A stretch of 44,254 bases of DNA from an uncultured Collinsella sp. (GTDB lineage: Bacteria; Actinomycetota; Coriobacteriia; Coriobacteriales; Coriobacteriaceae). The notes under the pieces are model-generated. The model had not been told where the DNA came from, made no database searches, and worked only from the letters and a program-made list of their open reading frames with translations. The stretch lies in the NCBI GenBank assembly GCA_902494565.1, contig CABUTN010000013.1:1-44254 (forward strand). Direction: 5' to 3'. This document shows positions 25,778 to 34,209 of the stretch, piece after piece. A program made the translations under genes and the position numbers. The first letter of the stretch is position 1. Each line of letters opens with the position of its first letter.

Positions 25778-26440
25778 CTACTCCGAATCAAACGACATGT
25801 CGCCCGAACCGACCTCGGCATTCAGGGTATCGGTCACGGTACCCGTAAACTCGACGTCTCCCGAGTCCAAAGTCAGGTTGAGGTCATGACACGCAATGCC
25901 CGCGACCGTCAGATCACCCGATCCCACATTCGCTGTGATGCCCACCATGTTATCGGCAACATCGCGCGGCAGTTCGACGGTAACCGTGCGGTCAATGGCG
26001 CGCTCGTCATCGCAATCGAACTGGCGAATCTTGAGCGTAGAACCCTTGATTTCGGCCAGGTTCTGGGTTGCCGCATCGAAGGCAACGGTCCCCGTTGCCA
26101 CGCGACCGCTTTCAATTACGCGCACTGGCCCGCCGGAGACGTGTTTGACCTCGACCGTGCCCGACGTCACGTCCAAATCAAGCGATGTGAACGCGTCGGC
26201 ATCAAACGTTTCGCTCGAAAGCTGTTGAGGCCGAGCGGAATAGTTACCGCTATCCAAAAGATCGTCCTCGTCAAGCGCATCGTCCATACCAGACAAGCCG
26301 GATACAACATCGTCGAGATCCCACGGACCATCAAAATGAATCAATGTCCGCGAAACGCCAAAGACAAGCCCAACAATGAGCACGAACGCTCCGATGCCAA
26401 CACCCAGGCGTACCTTGGATTCATGCGAAAGCTTCATCAT
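25778..26440 (-). CDS. DUF4097-type membrane-anchored beta-repeat protein
   Basis: A 220-residue protein with one N-terminal helix (residues about 9-29, VRLGVGIGAFVLIVGLVFGVS), an acidic linker, and a C-terminal region of repeated short strands: LDLDVTSGTVEVKHV, ITANVGSGDLTVAGI, LNLTLDSGDVEFTGT, LNAEVGSGDMSFDSE. The repeating S-G-[DT]-[VLM] pattern is that of DUF4097/LiaF-like beta-solenoids, often coupled to envelope-stress regulators. The start overlaps the end of the upstream Xre-type gene by ATGA, so the two form a regulator/effector pair. A role in envelope sensing is inferred from that arrangement. Confidence 0.8.
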   Translation of the reverse strand: MMKLSHESKVRLGVGIGAFVLIVGLVFGVSRTLIHFDGPWDLDDVVSGLSGMDDALDEDDLLDSGNYSARPQQLSSETFDADAFTSLDLDVTSGTVEVKHVSGGPVRVIESGRVATGTVAFDAATQNLAEIKGSTLKIRQFDCDDERAIDRTVTVELPRDVADNMVGITANVGSGDLTVAGIACHDLNLTLDSGDVEFTGTVTDTLNAEVGSGDMSFDSE

Positions 26441-27159
26441 TCGTCACCCTCTTTGGCACATGGCTCAGCGGTGGTCGTGGTAGCCACGTCAGCATCGGGT
26501 TCCGCAGAAGCATCCTTCCCCTGGGCCTTGATCGCCACCGACGCCGGACCAACCTGAATATCCCCGCGCGCCCAATCACCATCGAGCGCACGCGCCACCC
26601 AGTGATAGATGGGAATCGTAAAGAAGATCAGCGCGGCAAAGGGGCCGGGACCAAACAGGAACATCAGCAAAAAGAACAGCAGCCAGCACACGGCCCAATA
26701 CGGGAACGACTGGAACGGGCCCTTCACCGGAGTCGAGCCAACCGCGGTGCCACTCGTCGCCTGCGCCGTAGCGGCATTGGCGGCTTGCGCACTCCAGCTT
26801 GCCGCCTGCGCCGCCTTGGCTGCGGCATCACTTGCCTGCGTAGCTGCCTCCGTGGCGCGTGCCGCCGCCTCATGGGTGCGAGCACGCTCTGCCGCCTCGG
26901 CCTCGCGCTGACGGGCGCGGTCCTCGTTCTCAAACTCGATATCGTCCTCGATCTCGTCGCTCGGATTGAGCAGCTCGTCCAGGCTCACGCCATAGAGTTT
27001 GGCGAGCGAGATCAGGTTCTCGGTATCGGGCGAGCTCTCCGCGCGCTCCCATTTACTGACTGCCTGGCGCGACAGCCCCAGCTTTCGCGCCAGCCCTTCT
27101 TGGCTAAAACCCTTGCTGCGACGAAGGTCGGCGAGCCGCTGCGCAGTTTCTACATTCAT
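26437..27159 (-). CDS. Xre-family DNA-binding protein with C-terminal membrane segment
   Basis: A 240-residue protein. The ATG at 27157-27159 has an ideal AGGAGGAACC upstream, so the 83-codon upstream extension is rejected. Residues 1-60 form an HTH_3 domain (LADLRRSKGFSQEGLARKLGLSRQAVSKWERAESSPDTENLISLAKLYGVSLDELL). Next is an acidic stretch, an Ala-rich helical linker (about 85-145), then two hydrophobic helices (FPYWAVCWLLFFLLMFLFG and FAALIFFTIPIYHWVA). It is therefore a membrane-tethered transcription factor coupled to the DUF4097 gene. It may regulate its own operon; no operator was identified in 27160-27370. Confidence 0.85.
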   Translation of the reverse strand: MNVETAQRLADLRRSKGFSQEGLARKLGLSRQAVSKWERAESSPDTENLISLAKLYGVSLDELLNPSDEIEDDIEFENEDRARQREAEAAERARTHEAAARATEAATQASDAAAKAAQAASWSAQAANAATAQATSGTAVGSTPVKGPFQSFPYWAVCWLLFFLLMFLFGPGPFAALIFFTIPIYHWVARALDGDWARGDIQVGPASVAIKAQGKDASAEPDADVATTTTAEPCAKEGDE

Positions 27160-27350
27160 GGTTCCTCCTATGTGATGCCAGCCGTGCCGCCGGACCGTTT
27201 TTGTTCTTAAGGCGCCTTGCACAGTTAAAAATCTATCCGCCACCGCCAAGAGCATGCCACCTATTCTAGTGAGATTTTTGACAACCGGCGGTTGCGGGCA
27301 CATATGAGCTGCGGAAATGTGTCCAAACAAAGCAATGACCCGTAGCTTGG

Positions 27351-27380
27351 TTGTCCCCGTTGCGGCGTTAACGGTAGTAT
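27351..27380 (+). promoter_or_regulatory. Candidate promoter of the methyltransferase gene
   Basis: TTGTCC (27351-27356) and TAGTAT (27375-27380) are 18 bases apart, 46 bases before the GTG start. A second possibility is TTGACA (27278-27283) with CATATG 17 bases later, further upstream in the same intergenic region. Confidence 0.4.
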
Positions 27381-27426
27381 GGTCGTACTGTTTATTCCGC
27401 ACCGCCAACGGAGGGAGTCCCGCGCC

Positions 27427-28299
27427 GTGAACCGCGATTTCGCCTCATCGCTCATCCAGCTCAACAACACGTTCTATCGCGAGCACTCCGCTTCCTTTTC
27501 CGATACGCGCCAGGCCCCGTGGCCCGGCTGGGTACGCACCATGGATATCGCGCTCGAACAGCTCGACGTCGCCACGATCGAGCATCCCGTCCGCGTCTTC
27601 GATCTTGCCTGTGGCAATATGCGATTCGAGAACTTTGCCGCCGGCGGCGCACTTGCCGCCAAGGGCGTCGATGGCGCAAACCCCTCGGCAGATGCCAGCT
27701 GCCCGTTTGAGTTCTATGGTGTCGACTCGTGCCAAGACCTGGCCATCGATGCACATGGCCACGCGCTGCGCATTCCCAACCTGCACTTCCAGGAACTCGA
27801 CGTGCTCGACGCCCTTATGAAGCTCAACCCCGCCGAGACGCCCGACGTGCTTTTCGACGCCCCGCTCGCCGACATCTCGGTCTGCTTTGGCTTTATGCAC
27901 CATGTGCCGTCGTGCGAGTACCGTGTACGCGTGCTCGACGCCCTGGTGCGCCAGACGCGCCCGGGCGGCATCATCGCCATCAGCTTTTGGGAGTTTATGA
28001 ACGACGAGCGCATGGCGCGCAAGGCTGTTCGCGCCGAAGCCCGCGCCGAGCTCACCCCGCCGTTTGAGGGTTACGATTCCGCCCAGTTTGAAGCCGGCGA
28101 CCACCTCATTGGCTGGCAAAACGACCGCCACGCCTACCGCTATTGCCATCACTTTGACGATCAGCAGATCACCGACCTGGTGCGCGGCGTCCGTACGTTC
28201 TACAAGAGCGGCGAGGTCCCCGTGCGTGAGCTTGAGCGCTTCCATGCCGACGGTCGCAGCGGCGAGCTCAACCGCTATGTGATTCTCAAGCGCCTGTAG
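27427..28299 (+). CDS. Class I SAM-dependent methyltransferase
   Basis: A 290-residue methyltransferase. The GTG at 27427 follows GGAGGGAG; the frame opens further upstream but without a site. Seen: motif I VFDLACGNMRFENFA, an acidic motif II FYGVDSC, DISVCFGFMHHVPS (motif IV region), and the post-motif RPGGIIAISFWEFMNDERMARK. The MHHVPS-R-x-L-D-A-L-V-R-Q-T-R-P-G-G arrangement is like that of Trm9/UbiE-type enzymes. The substrate cannot be fixed. It lies between the Elp3 locus and a TrmB-like gene, which makes a tRNA substrate attractive, but metabolite methylation is equally compatible. Confidence 0.82.
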   Translation: MNRDFASSLIQLNNTFYREHSASFSDTRQAPWPGWVRTMDIALEQLDVATIEHPVRVFDLACGNMRFENFAAGGALAAKGVDGANPSADASCPFEFYGVDSCQDLAIDAHGHALRIPNLHFQELDVLDALMKLNPAETPDVLFDAPLADISVCFGFMHHVPSCEYRVRVLDALVRQTRPGGIIAISFWEFMNDERMARKAVRAEARAELTPPFEGYDSAQFEAGDHLIGWQNDRHAYRYCHHFDDQQITDLVRGVRTFYKSGEVPVRELERFHADGRSGELNRYVILKRL

Positions 28300-28417
28300 G
28301 CATCGACGACTCGCCGCCGAGCCGCACCGCATCTTCCGGGCAAACTATGCCCGCCCTTTTTCAATCCATTGACGGAACGTGCAGCTATGCGTTCCATACT
28401 TATGACCAAGGAGCCTC

Positions 28418-29299
28418 ATGGGAGCCGTCCACGTTCGCACGCCTAAGAACTTTGTGCTCGAGGAGCGCCTGGAACGCTACGCCGATGCGATTGAGACAAA
28501 CCCCGAGGCTTATGCCGGAGATTGGCGCAAGGCCTGTGCGCCCGCAGGCAGCAAGCCCTTCGAGCACCTTCACCTGGATCTTGGCTGTGGCAAGGGAACG
28601 TACCTTGTAGAGCGCGCGGGCCACGAGCCAAACACCCTCTTTATCGGCATGGACCAGGAGCCCATCTGCATTGCCTATGCCGCGCAGAAAATCTGCGAGC
28701 AGGAGCTATCCAACGCACTCGTCCTGCCCCGAGGCGCCGCATCGCTGCCACAGCTATTTGCCGCAGGCGAGCTCGATGCCATCACCATCAACTTTCCCAC
28801 GCCGCAGCCCAAGGCCAAGTACGCCAAAAAACGACTCGTCCATGTCGACCATTTGATGCTCTACCGCCCGCTCTTTGCAGCCAACGCCACCGTCACGCTG
28901 CGCACCGACAGCAAACCATTGCGCGATTACGCCCTGGGACAGTTTGCCGCGGCCGGCTACGACACGCTTTGGGTAAGTGACGACGTACGCCGCGACCATC
29001 CCGAGCATCCCGAGACCGAGTACGAGCGCCGCACGCGCGAGATGGGTGCCGTCGTCTACGGCATTTGCGCCACACCCGGAGCGCAGCCCAGCGATGAGCA
29101 GCTCGCGGCGGGCCGCGCGCAGGAGCAAAGCCTTGCGTGCTACCTGCCCGACAATCTCGATGAGCTCGCCTACGTGCCTCTCGGCATGGAAGAGGCCGTC
29201 GAGAACTTTAAAAACCGCGCCCGCAAGGGCAAGAAGCGCTTACCGCAGGAGTCCCAGGGGCCTCTGATGGTCGCAGCTTCGGCAAACAAGCGCAAATAG
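28418..29299 (+). CDS. trmB: TrmB-like tRNA (guanine-N7)-methyltransferase
   Basis: A 293-residue member of the TrmB family, which makes m7G46 in tRNA. The ATG has CAAGGAGCC upstream. Seen: LHLDLGCGKGTYLVERA (SAM motif I), FIGMDQEPICIAYAAQKI, ITINFPTPQPKAKYAKKRLVHVDHL, which corresponds to the family's LNFPDPWPKKRHxKRRL catalytic segment, and ETEYERRTREMG, the TxYE element. The Asp of FPDPWPK is replaced by Thr and the Trp by Gln, and there is a C-terminal extension of about 50 residues ending in a basic tail. It is therefore a divergent paralogue whose specificity may differ. A 123-bp palindromic element starts 24 bases after its stop. Confidence 0.8.
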   Translation: MGAVHVRTPKNFVLEERLERYADAIETNPEAYAGDWRKACAPAGSKPFEHLHLDLGCGKGTYLVERAGHEPNTLFIGMDQEPICIAYAAQKICEQELSNALVLPRGAASLPQLFAAGELDAITINFPTPQPKAKYAKKRLVHVDHLMLYRPLFAANATVTLRTDSKPLRDYALGQFAAAGYDTLWVSDDVRRDHPEHPETEYERRTREMGAVVYGICATPGAQPSDEQLAAGRAQEQSLACYLPDNLDELAYVPLGMEEAVENFKNRARKGKKRLPQESQGPLMVAASANKRK

Positions 29300-29322
29300 G
29301 CGCCAGCAAACGACCCTCAAAT

Positions 29323-29445
29323 CTAAGTGAGTAGACTTTTTTGCAATAGCCAAGCACAGCCCGCATAGCAAAAAATAAAACCGCAGGTAGAGCCCTTGCG
29401 CAAAAACCATGTGTTCGCAATACCGCGAAAAGTCTACTCACTTAG
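29323..29445. repeat. 123-bp palindromic element, copy A
   Basis: The terminal inverted repeats are perfect 18-mers: CTAAGTGAGTAGACTTTT (29323-29340) and its complement (29428-29445). Copies B (39329) and C (40748) have the same length. The interior keeps CGCAGGTA at element positions 60-67. An inner helix (element positions 29-36 with 88-95) uses C-G at pair 35-89 where B and C use G-C. It is not protein-coding. It lies between trmB and the Ski2-like helicase gene. Confidence 0.9.
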
Positions 29446-29566
29446 CTGGCAACTGCGCCAAACGGCTGGGCAGAACGCCCATTTCCTGCATTTTCTTGCC
29501 TGCGAACGCATCGATGCGACGCTACGCCATAATAGTTGGCGGACAAACGCGAGAGAAAGCAAACAC

Positions 29567-32230
29567 ATGGCACAGACCACGACAAATACCGGCGCCGGCG
29601 CCGCCAGCTCATTCTCGGGCGGCACGGGAACCGAAGCCGAGTTCGGCTCGCTCGGCGCGCTCTCCCCCACTTGGTGGGAGCCCGAGGACGGCAGTGAGCC
29701 CGAACCGTGGCTCACGCCCGACCAGGCCTTCGAACGTTTCTTTGAATGGACGAGCGACCGCGGCATTGAGCTGTGGGATCACCAAGAAGAGGCCCTCATG
29801 GACCTGGCTGCCGGCGATCACGTCATTTTGGGCACACCGACCGGATCGGGTAAATCGCTCGTCGCGCTGGGCATGCTCTTTATGGGCATGGCACAGGGCA
29901 AGCGCTGCTACTACACGGCTCCTATCAAGGCTCTGGTCAGCGAAAAGTTCTTCGACCTGGTGCAGGTGCTCGGCCGCGATAACGTCGGCATGATCACCGG
30001 CGACACCCATATCAACACCAAGGCGCCCGTCATCTGCTGCACGGCCGAAATCCTTGCCAACGATGCGCTGCGCGAGGGTGAGGACGCCGACGTGGGCTGC
30101 GTGGCCATGGACGAGTTCCACTACTTTGCCGACCCCGACCGCGGCTGGGCCTGGCAGGTGCCGCTGCTCACCCTGCTCCACACGCAATTCATGCTCATGA
30201 GCGCCACGCTTGGCGATGTTACCGCCATCGCCGCCTCACTCGAGGAGCACACCGGCGCTGCTTGCGACTTGGTTGTCGATGCCCCGCGCCCCGTGCCGCT
30301 GAGCTACGACTACGTGACGACCTCGCTCGAGGGCACCGTCGAGCTCGCGATGCGCCGCGGCGAGGCCCCGCTCTATATCGTGCACTTTAGCCAAGACGCC
30401 GCCCTTGCGACGGCACAGTCGCTCGCCAACTTTGGCATCGCCAGCAAGGAGCAGCGCGAGGCTATTAAGGAAGCGGCCAAGGGCACGAGTTTCTCGACGG
30501 CTTTTGGCAAGATTCTCAAGCGCCTGCTTGGCTGCGGCGTCGGTGTGCACCACGCCGGTATGCTGCCGCGCTATCGCCTCCTGGTCGAGCGCCTGGCGCA
30601 GCAGGGCCTGTTGCCCGTCATTTGCGGCACCGACACACTCGGTGTCGGCATCAACGTGCCCATCCACACCGTGGTCCTCACCGCGCTCACCAAGTTCGAC
30701 GGCTACAAAATGCGTCGCCTGCGCGCCCGCGAGTTCCATCAGATTGCTGGACGCGCCGGCCGTTCGGGCTTCGATACCGAGGGCATGGTCATCGCCGAGG
30801 CCCCGGAGCACGAGATCGAGAACGCCAAGCTCATGGCCAAGGCGGGCGACGACCCCAAGAAGCTCCGCAAGATTAAAAAGAAGAAGGCCCCCGAGGGCTT
30901 TGTCACCTGGAACAAGCAGACCTTTGAGCGCCTGATCGAGACGCAGCCCGAGACGCTCAAGCCGCGCCTGCGCATCACACACTCCATGGTGATTAGCGTG
31001 GTCGAGCAGGGCGGCGATGCCCGAGCCCGCGTACACGACCTCATCGAGACGAGCTTGCAGACCCCCGAGGAAAAGGCCAAGCTCGAGGTTCGCGCCGACG
31101 AAATCTTCGCCACGCTCATCGATTCCGGCGTCGTCGTTCGCACCGAGGTGCCGACCGCGCCCGACGCCCCGACTGACGCCGCACCAGACATCGACTATGC
31201 GCTGACAGTCGATCTGCCCGAGGACTTTGCGCTCGACCAGCCGCTCTCGCCATTTTTGCTTGCCGCGTTGGAGCTGCTCGACCCCGAGAGCGAGACCTAT
31301 ACCATGGATCTGATCTCGATGGTCGAGGCTACGCTCGAGGACCCCAAGCAGGTATTGCGCGCACAGGAGCGCGCTGCGCGCGACCGCGCGATGGCCGAAA
31401 TGAAGGCTGACGGCGTCGAATACGAGGAACGCCTGGAGCGCATCCAGGATGTCACCTACGAAAAGCCGCTCGAGGACTTGCTCGATGCCGCCTTCGACAA
31501 GTACTGCCAGGAAGTACCCTGGGCCAACGACTACCAGCTCTCGCCCAAGAGCGTGCTGCGCGACATGCTGGAAAGCGCGAGCGATTTTAAGGGCTACATT
31601 CAAAAACTCGGCATCGCCCGCTCCGAGGGCATTTTGCTGCGCTACCTGGCAGAGGCCTATCGTTCGCTCGACCGCACCGTGCCCATCGAGAAGCGCGACG
31701 AGCGCCTGCGCGACATTATCTCGTGGCTGGGCTTTGTGGTGCGCTCGGTGGACTCGAGCCTGGTGGACGAGTGGGAGAACGCCGGCAACCCGGCGGCCCT
31801 CGATGCCGCACCGCCACAGGGCATCGACGAGGTCGTGGCGGACCGCCGAGGCTGCACGTTGCTGGTGCGCAACGCACTCTTCCGCCGCGTGACCCTTGCC
31901 GCCCGCGAGCACGTTCGCGACCTGGGCGAGCTCGACGACGACTGGGGCATGAGCGAGATCCGCTGGCAAAAGGCACTCGACGCTTACCACGAGCAGCACG
32001 AGGAGATCCTCACCGACGGAGATGCCCGCAGCGCCGCGATGTTTTCCATCGACGAGTCTGACGAGAAGACCGCACACGTATGGCACGTGCACCAGATCTT
32101 TGCCGACGAGGATGGCGACCACGACTTTGGCATCATGGGCGATGTCGATCTGGACGCCACGCAGGACGGCGGCGAGGTCATCTTTAAGAACTACCGCGTC
32201 GGCTTTATCGAGGACCTGCTCGAGGACTAG
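29567..32230 (+). CDS. Ski2/Mtr4-like superfamily 2 helicase (DUF3516 type)
   Basis: An 887-residue helicase. The ATG at 29567 follows GAGAGAAAG; the upstream open frame runs through the palindromic element and was rejected. A low-complexity N-terminus (1-40) precedes the core: GTPTGSGKSLVAL (Walker A, 89-101), DEFHYF (182-187), MSATLGD, CGTDTLGVGINVP and HQIAGRAGRSGFDTEG (motif VI). After the core come a KKLRKIKKKKAP basic stretch and a long alpha-helical C-terminal region like DUF3516 in Actinobacteria, probably including the RNA-grip helices of Ski2-like enzymes. It may act in RNA turnover or processing; this is by family analogy. A strong terminator follows. Confidence 0.88.
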   Translation: MAQTTTNTGAGAASSFSGGTGTEAEFGSLGALSPTWWEPEDGSEPEPWLTPDQAFERFFEWTSDRGIELWDHQEEALMDLAAGDHVILGTPTGSGKSLVALGMLFMGMAQGKRCYYTAPIKALVSEKFFDLVQVLGRDNVGMITGDTHINTKAPVICCTAEILANDALREGEDADVGCVAMDEFHYFADPDRGWAWQVPLLTLLHTQFMLMSATLGDVTAIAASLEEHTGAACDLVVDAPRPVPLSYDYVTTSLEGTVELAMRRGEAPLYIVHFSQDAALATAQSLANFGIASKEQREAIKEAAKGTSFSTAFGKILKRLLGCGVGVHHAGMLPRYRLLVERLAQQGLLPVICGTDTLGVGINVPIHTVVLTALTKFDGYKMRRLRAREFHQIAGRAGRSGFDTEGMVIAEAPEHEIENAKLMAKAGDDPKKLRKIKKKKAPEGFVTWNKQTFERLIETQPETLKPRLRITHSMVISVVEQGGDARARVHDLIETSLQTPEEKAKLEVRADEIFATLIDSGVVVRTEVPTAPDAPTDAAPDIDYALTVDLPEDFALDQPLSPFLLAALELLDPESETYTMDLISMVEATLEDPKQVLRAQERAARDRAMAEMKADGVEYEERLERIQDVTYEKPLEDLLDAAFDKYCQEVPWANDYQLSPKSVLRDMLESASDFKGYIQKLGIARSEGILLRYLAEAYRSLDRTVPIEKRDERLRDIISWLGFVVRSVDSSLVDEWENAGNPAALDAAPPQGIDEVVADRRGCTLLVRNALFRRVTLAAREHVRDLGELDDDWGMSEIRWQKALDAYHEQHEEILTDGDARSAAMFSIDESDEKTAHVWHVHQIFADEDGDHDFGIMGDVDLDATQDGGEVIFKNYRVGFIEDLLED

Positions 32231-32247
32231 CCGCACATACTGGAACG

Positions 32248-32287
32248 AAGCGGGGCCGCTGGCAATATCGCCAGCGGCCCCGCTTTT
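32248..32287 (+). terminator. Intrinsic terminator after the Ski2-like helicase
   Basis: A perfect 16-bp stem (32248-32263 with 32270-32285), loop AATATC, and TTTT at the end. It sits between convergent genes and lacks a good T run on the minus strand, so it mainly serves the helicase. Confidence 0.9.
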
Positions 32288-32304
32288 GCACTATACGCTA
32301 TGCC

Positions 32305-34062
32305 CTACTCGGCATCCTCGACCTCATACGAATCCGCCTCGGCGGGCTCATCGTTTGTCTCTGACGCAGCCCCGCGCGCCTCGTCAAACGCGGCCTTCAT
32401 GGTCTTGTTGCCCCACGTGAGCTTGCGAATGGTAAGATCGTCGGCTTTCTTGTTGGCTAGGCGCAGATTGTTCTCGGAGGACAGCAACGCCTCCTTGGTT
32501 TTCTGCAGATGGCTAATCGTCTTGTCGATCTCATCGATTGCCGTTTGGAACTTGCGGCTCGCAATCTCGTAGTTGCGGCCGAAATCGTTCTTGAACTTCT
32601 CCATCTTGGCCTCGAAGTTCGTGACGTCGATGTTCTGCTGTTTGTACTCCGCCAGCTCCTGCTTATAGCGCAGCGAACCCATGGCGGCGTTGCGCAGGAG
32701 GGTGATCATGGGAATGAAGAACTGCGGGCGGATCACGTACATCTTCTCGTAGCGGTAGCTCACGTCGACGATACCCGCGTTATAGAGCTCGCTCTCGGGC
32801 TCCAACAGGGTACAGAGCACCGCGTACTCGCAGCCCTTTTGGCGACGATCGTGGTCGAGTTTCTTAAAGAAGTCCTCGTTCTTGTGCTTGGTCGCGGTCT
32901 CGTCGTTCTCGTTTTTCATCTCGAACATGATCGAAATGATCTCGTTGCCGCTCGCATCGCGCTCGCGGAAGATGAAGTCGCCTTTGGTGCCCTCGGACGC
33001 ATCGTTGTCTTTCTCAAAATACGCGTTGGGAAACGCCGTCATACGCAACCGATTGAACTCAGTCTCGCAATGCTGCTCGAGCGACTCGCCCACCATCTTG
33101 GTAGACAGGCGCACCTTCATGTCCTTAAGGCGCTCAATCTCTTCATCCTTGTAGCGAATCAGGTCATCGCTCGCGCGCTTGGCCTGCGCAAGCTCCAGCT
33201 CGTGTGCCGCCTTGGCTTGCTCCTCGCGAGAATCGCGCACCGCCAGCTCGCTCGTCAGCTTGGCACGGGCCTCATCGCGCTCTCGCTCCGCCGCGGCGAC
33301 CGCCTCTGACAGGTTCATTTTTGCCATCAGTTCCTGCTCGCGCAACTGGGCACGCAGCCCCTCGGCCTCTTGCTCGGACTGAGCCTTTGCGGCGGAAAAC
33401 TTCTCTTGCACCTTCGCGCGATAGTCAGTAAGCGCGCGCTCGGCCTCGCTGCGAGCGGCATCGAGCTCACGCTGCGACTCGGCCGCGGCTGCGGCGAGCG
33501 CCATCTCCTGGGCCTTGTCCGCCGCGGCGAGCTTGGCCTGCAGCTCGGCAATCTGAGCGTCGCGCGCGGACAGGTCGTTTTGAGCAACATTGCGTGCCGC
33601 CGCCTCGGCAAGCCTGGCTTCATCATCTTTGCGCTCCAACTGCGCACGTAAATTGTCGATCTCGCGCTGAAGCTCGGCATTCTCCTTTTGAGCATCGGAA
33701 CGGGCCTCAATCGCCGCGCGCTGGCTTGCGCTCTCGCGCTCTGCGGCAGCGCCCTCGAGCTTGGCGCGCAGCTCGGCGAGCTCAGCATCGCGCTTGGCGA
33801 CTTCTTGTGCCAGTTGCTGAGCTGCGGCGTTTTTCTGCTCGACAAGCTGAGCGTTGCGCTGAGACTCTGCCTCCTGCAAAGCAGCCGTCGAACGCGAGCG
33901 CTCAAGCTCCAGCGCCTGCTCGCCCTCGCGCTGGACTGCCTTCACACGCTCATCCAGGTCGCGCGAAAACTCGGCGTCGCGCACTTGCTTGACGATATCC
34001 GCATAGCCGGACGCATCGACCTTAAAAACTTCGCCACAATGCGGGCACTTGATCTCATTCAT
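32305..34062 (-). CDS. DUF2130 coiled-coil protein with zinc-ribbon start and nuclease-like core
   Basis: A 585-residue protein. The ATG has GAGGAGCTGCT upstream. Residues 6-9 are CPHC, half of a zinc-ribbon-like knuckle. Residues about 40-320 are a continuous Ala/Glu/Arg-rich coiled coil. The DUF2130 domain follows, with VGESLEQHCETEFNRLR, KGDFIFRERD, ISIMFEMKNEND and RRQKGCEYAVLCTLLEP. The Asp in GDFIF and the E-x-K in FEMKNE fit a PD-(D/E)XK nuclease core; I infer that relation. The C-terminus is a second coiled coil and an acidic tail. Function in bacteria is not established; a DNA-associated role is plausible. Confidence 0.85.
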   Translation of the reverse strand: MNEIKCPHCGEVFKVDASGYADIVKQVRDAEFSRDLDERVKAVQREGEQALELERSRSTAALQEAESQRNAQLVEQKNAAAQQLAQEVAKRDAELAELRAKLEGAAAERESASQRAAIEARSDAQKENAELQREIDNLRAQLERKDDEARLAEAAARNVAQNDLSARDAQIAELQAKLAAADKAQEMALAAAAAESQRELDAARSEAERALTDYRAKVQEKFSAAKAQSEQEAEGLRAQLREQELMAKMNLSEAVAAAERERDEARAKLTSELAVRDSREEQAKAAHELELAQAKRASDDLIRYKDEEIERLKDMKVRLSTKMVGESLEQHCETEFNRLRMTAFPNAYFEKDNDASEGTKGDFIFRERDASGNEIISIMFEMKNENDETATKHKNEDFFKKLDHDRRQKGCEYAVLCTLLEPESELYNAGIVDVSYRYEKMYVIRPQFFIPMITLLRNAAMGSLRYKQELAEYKQQNIDVTNFEAKMEKFKNDFGRNYEIASRKFQTAIDEIDKTISHLQKTKEALLSSENNLRLANKKADDLTIRKLTWGNKTMKAAFDEARGAASETNDEPAEADSYEVEDAE

Positions 34063-34120
34063 AGCAGCTCCTCGATGGACGCAAATTTTAACCGCCTACA
34101 CTCTACCGCGCCGCACGGAC

Positions 34121-34152
34121 AAAAAAGGCGCCGCCATAATGGCAACGGCGCC
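34121..34152 (-). terminator. Intrinsic terminator of the minus-strand phosphoesterase operon
   Basis: GGCGCCG (34127-34133) pairs with CGGCGCC (34146-34152), with an inner CCA-TAA-TGG. On the minus strand it is followed by TTTTTT (34121-34126). Confidence 0.8.
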
Positions 34153-34159
34153 AGAAACA

Positions 34160-34186
34160 CCACAAAGGTGCCTGTCCCCTTTGTGG
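34160..34186. repeat. REP-like hairpin with GGGGACAGG core
   Basis: A perfect 9-bp stem, CCACAAAGG (34160-34168) with CCTTTGTGG (34178-34186), encloses TGCCTGTCC, whose complement is GGACAGGCA. The CAAAGGGGACAGGCACCTTTG style resembles repeats often seen near REP-associated Y1 transposases; no such gene is in the window. Confidence 0.65.
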
Positions 34187-34209
34187 CGGTTTGTGTGACG
34201 GTTCGAGAA

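Noticed and set aside
26437..27408. The longer start of the Xre-family gene
   Set aside because: The 83 extra residues are not domain-like, and an ideal AGGAGG precedes the internal ATG at 27159.
29323..29445. TA target-site duplication at the element ends, as for mariner/IS630-derived MITEs
   Set aside because: CTAAG...CTTAG could be read as TA duplications, but the flanking C and G are also shared in A and B, so the bases are better placed inside the terminal repeat. Copy C lacks the left TA.
30236..32236. A 666-codon minus-strand frame across the Ski2-like helicase
   Set aside because: It is the shadow of a gene with all helicase motifs intact.
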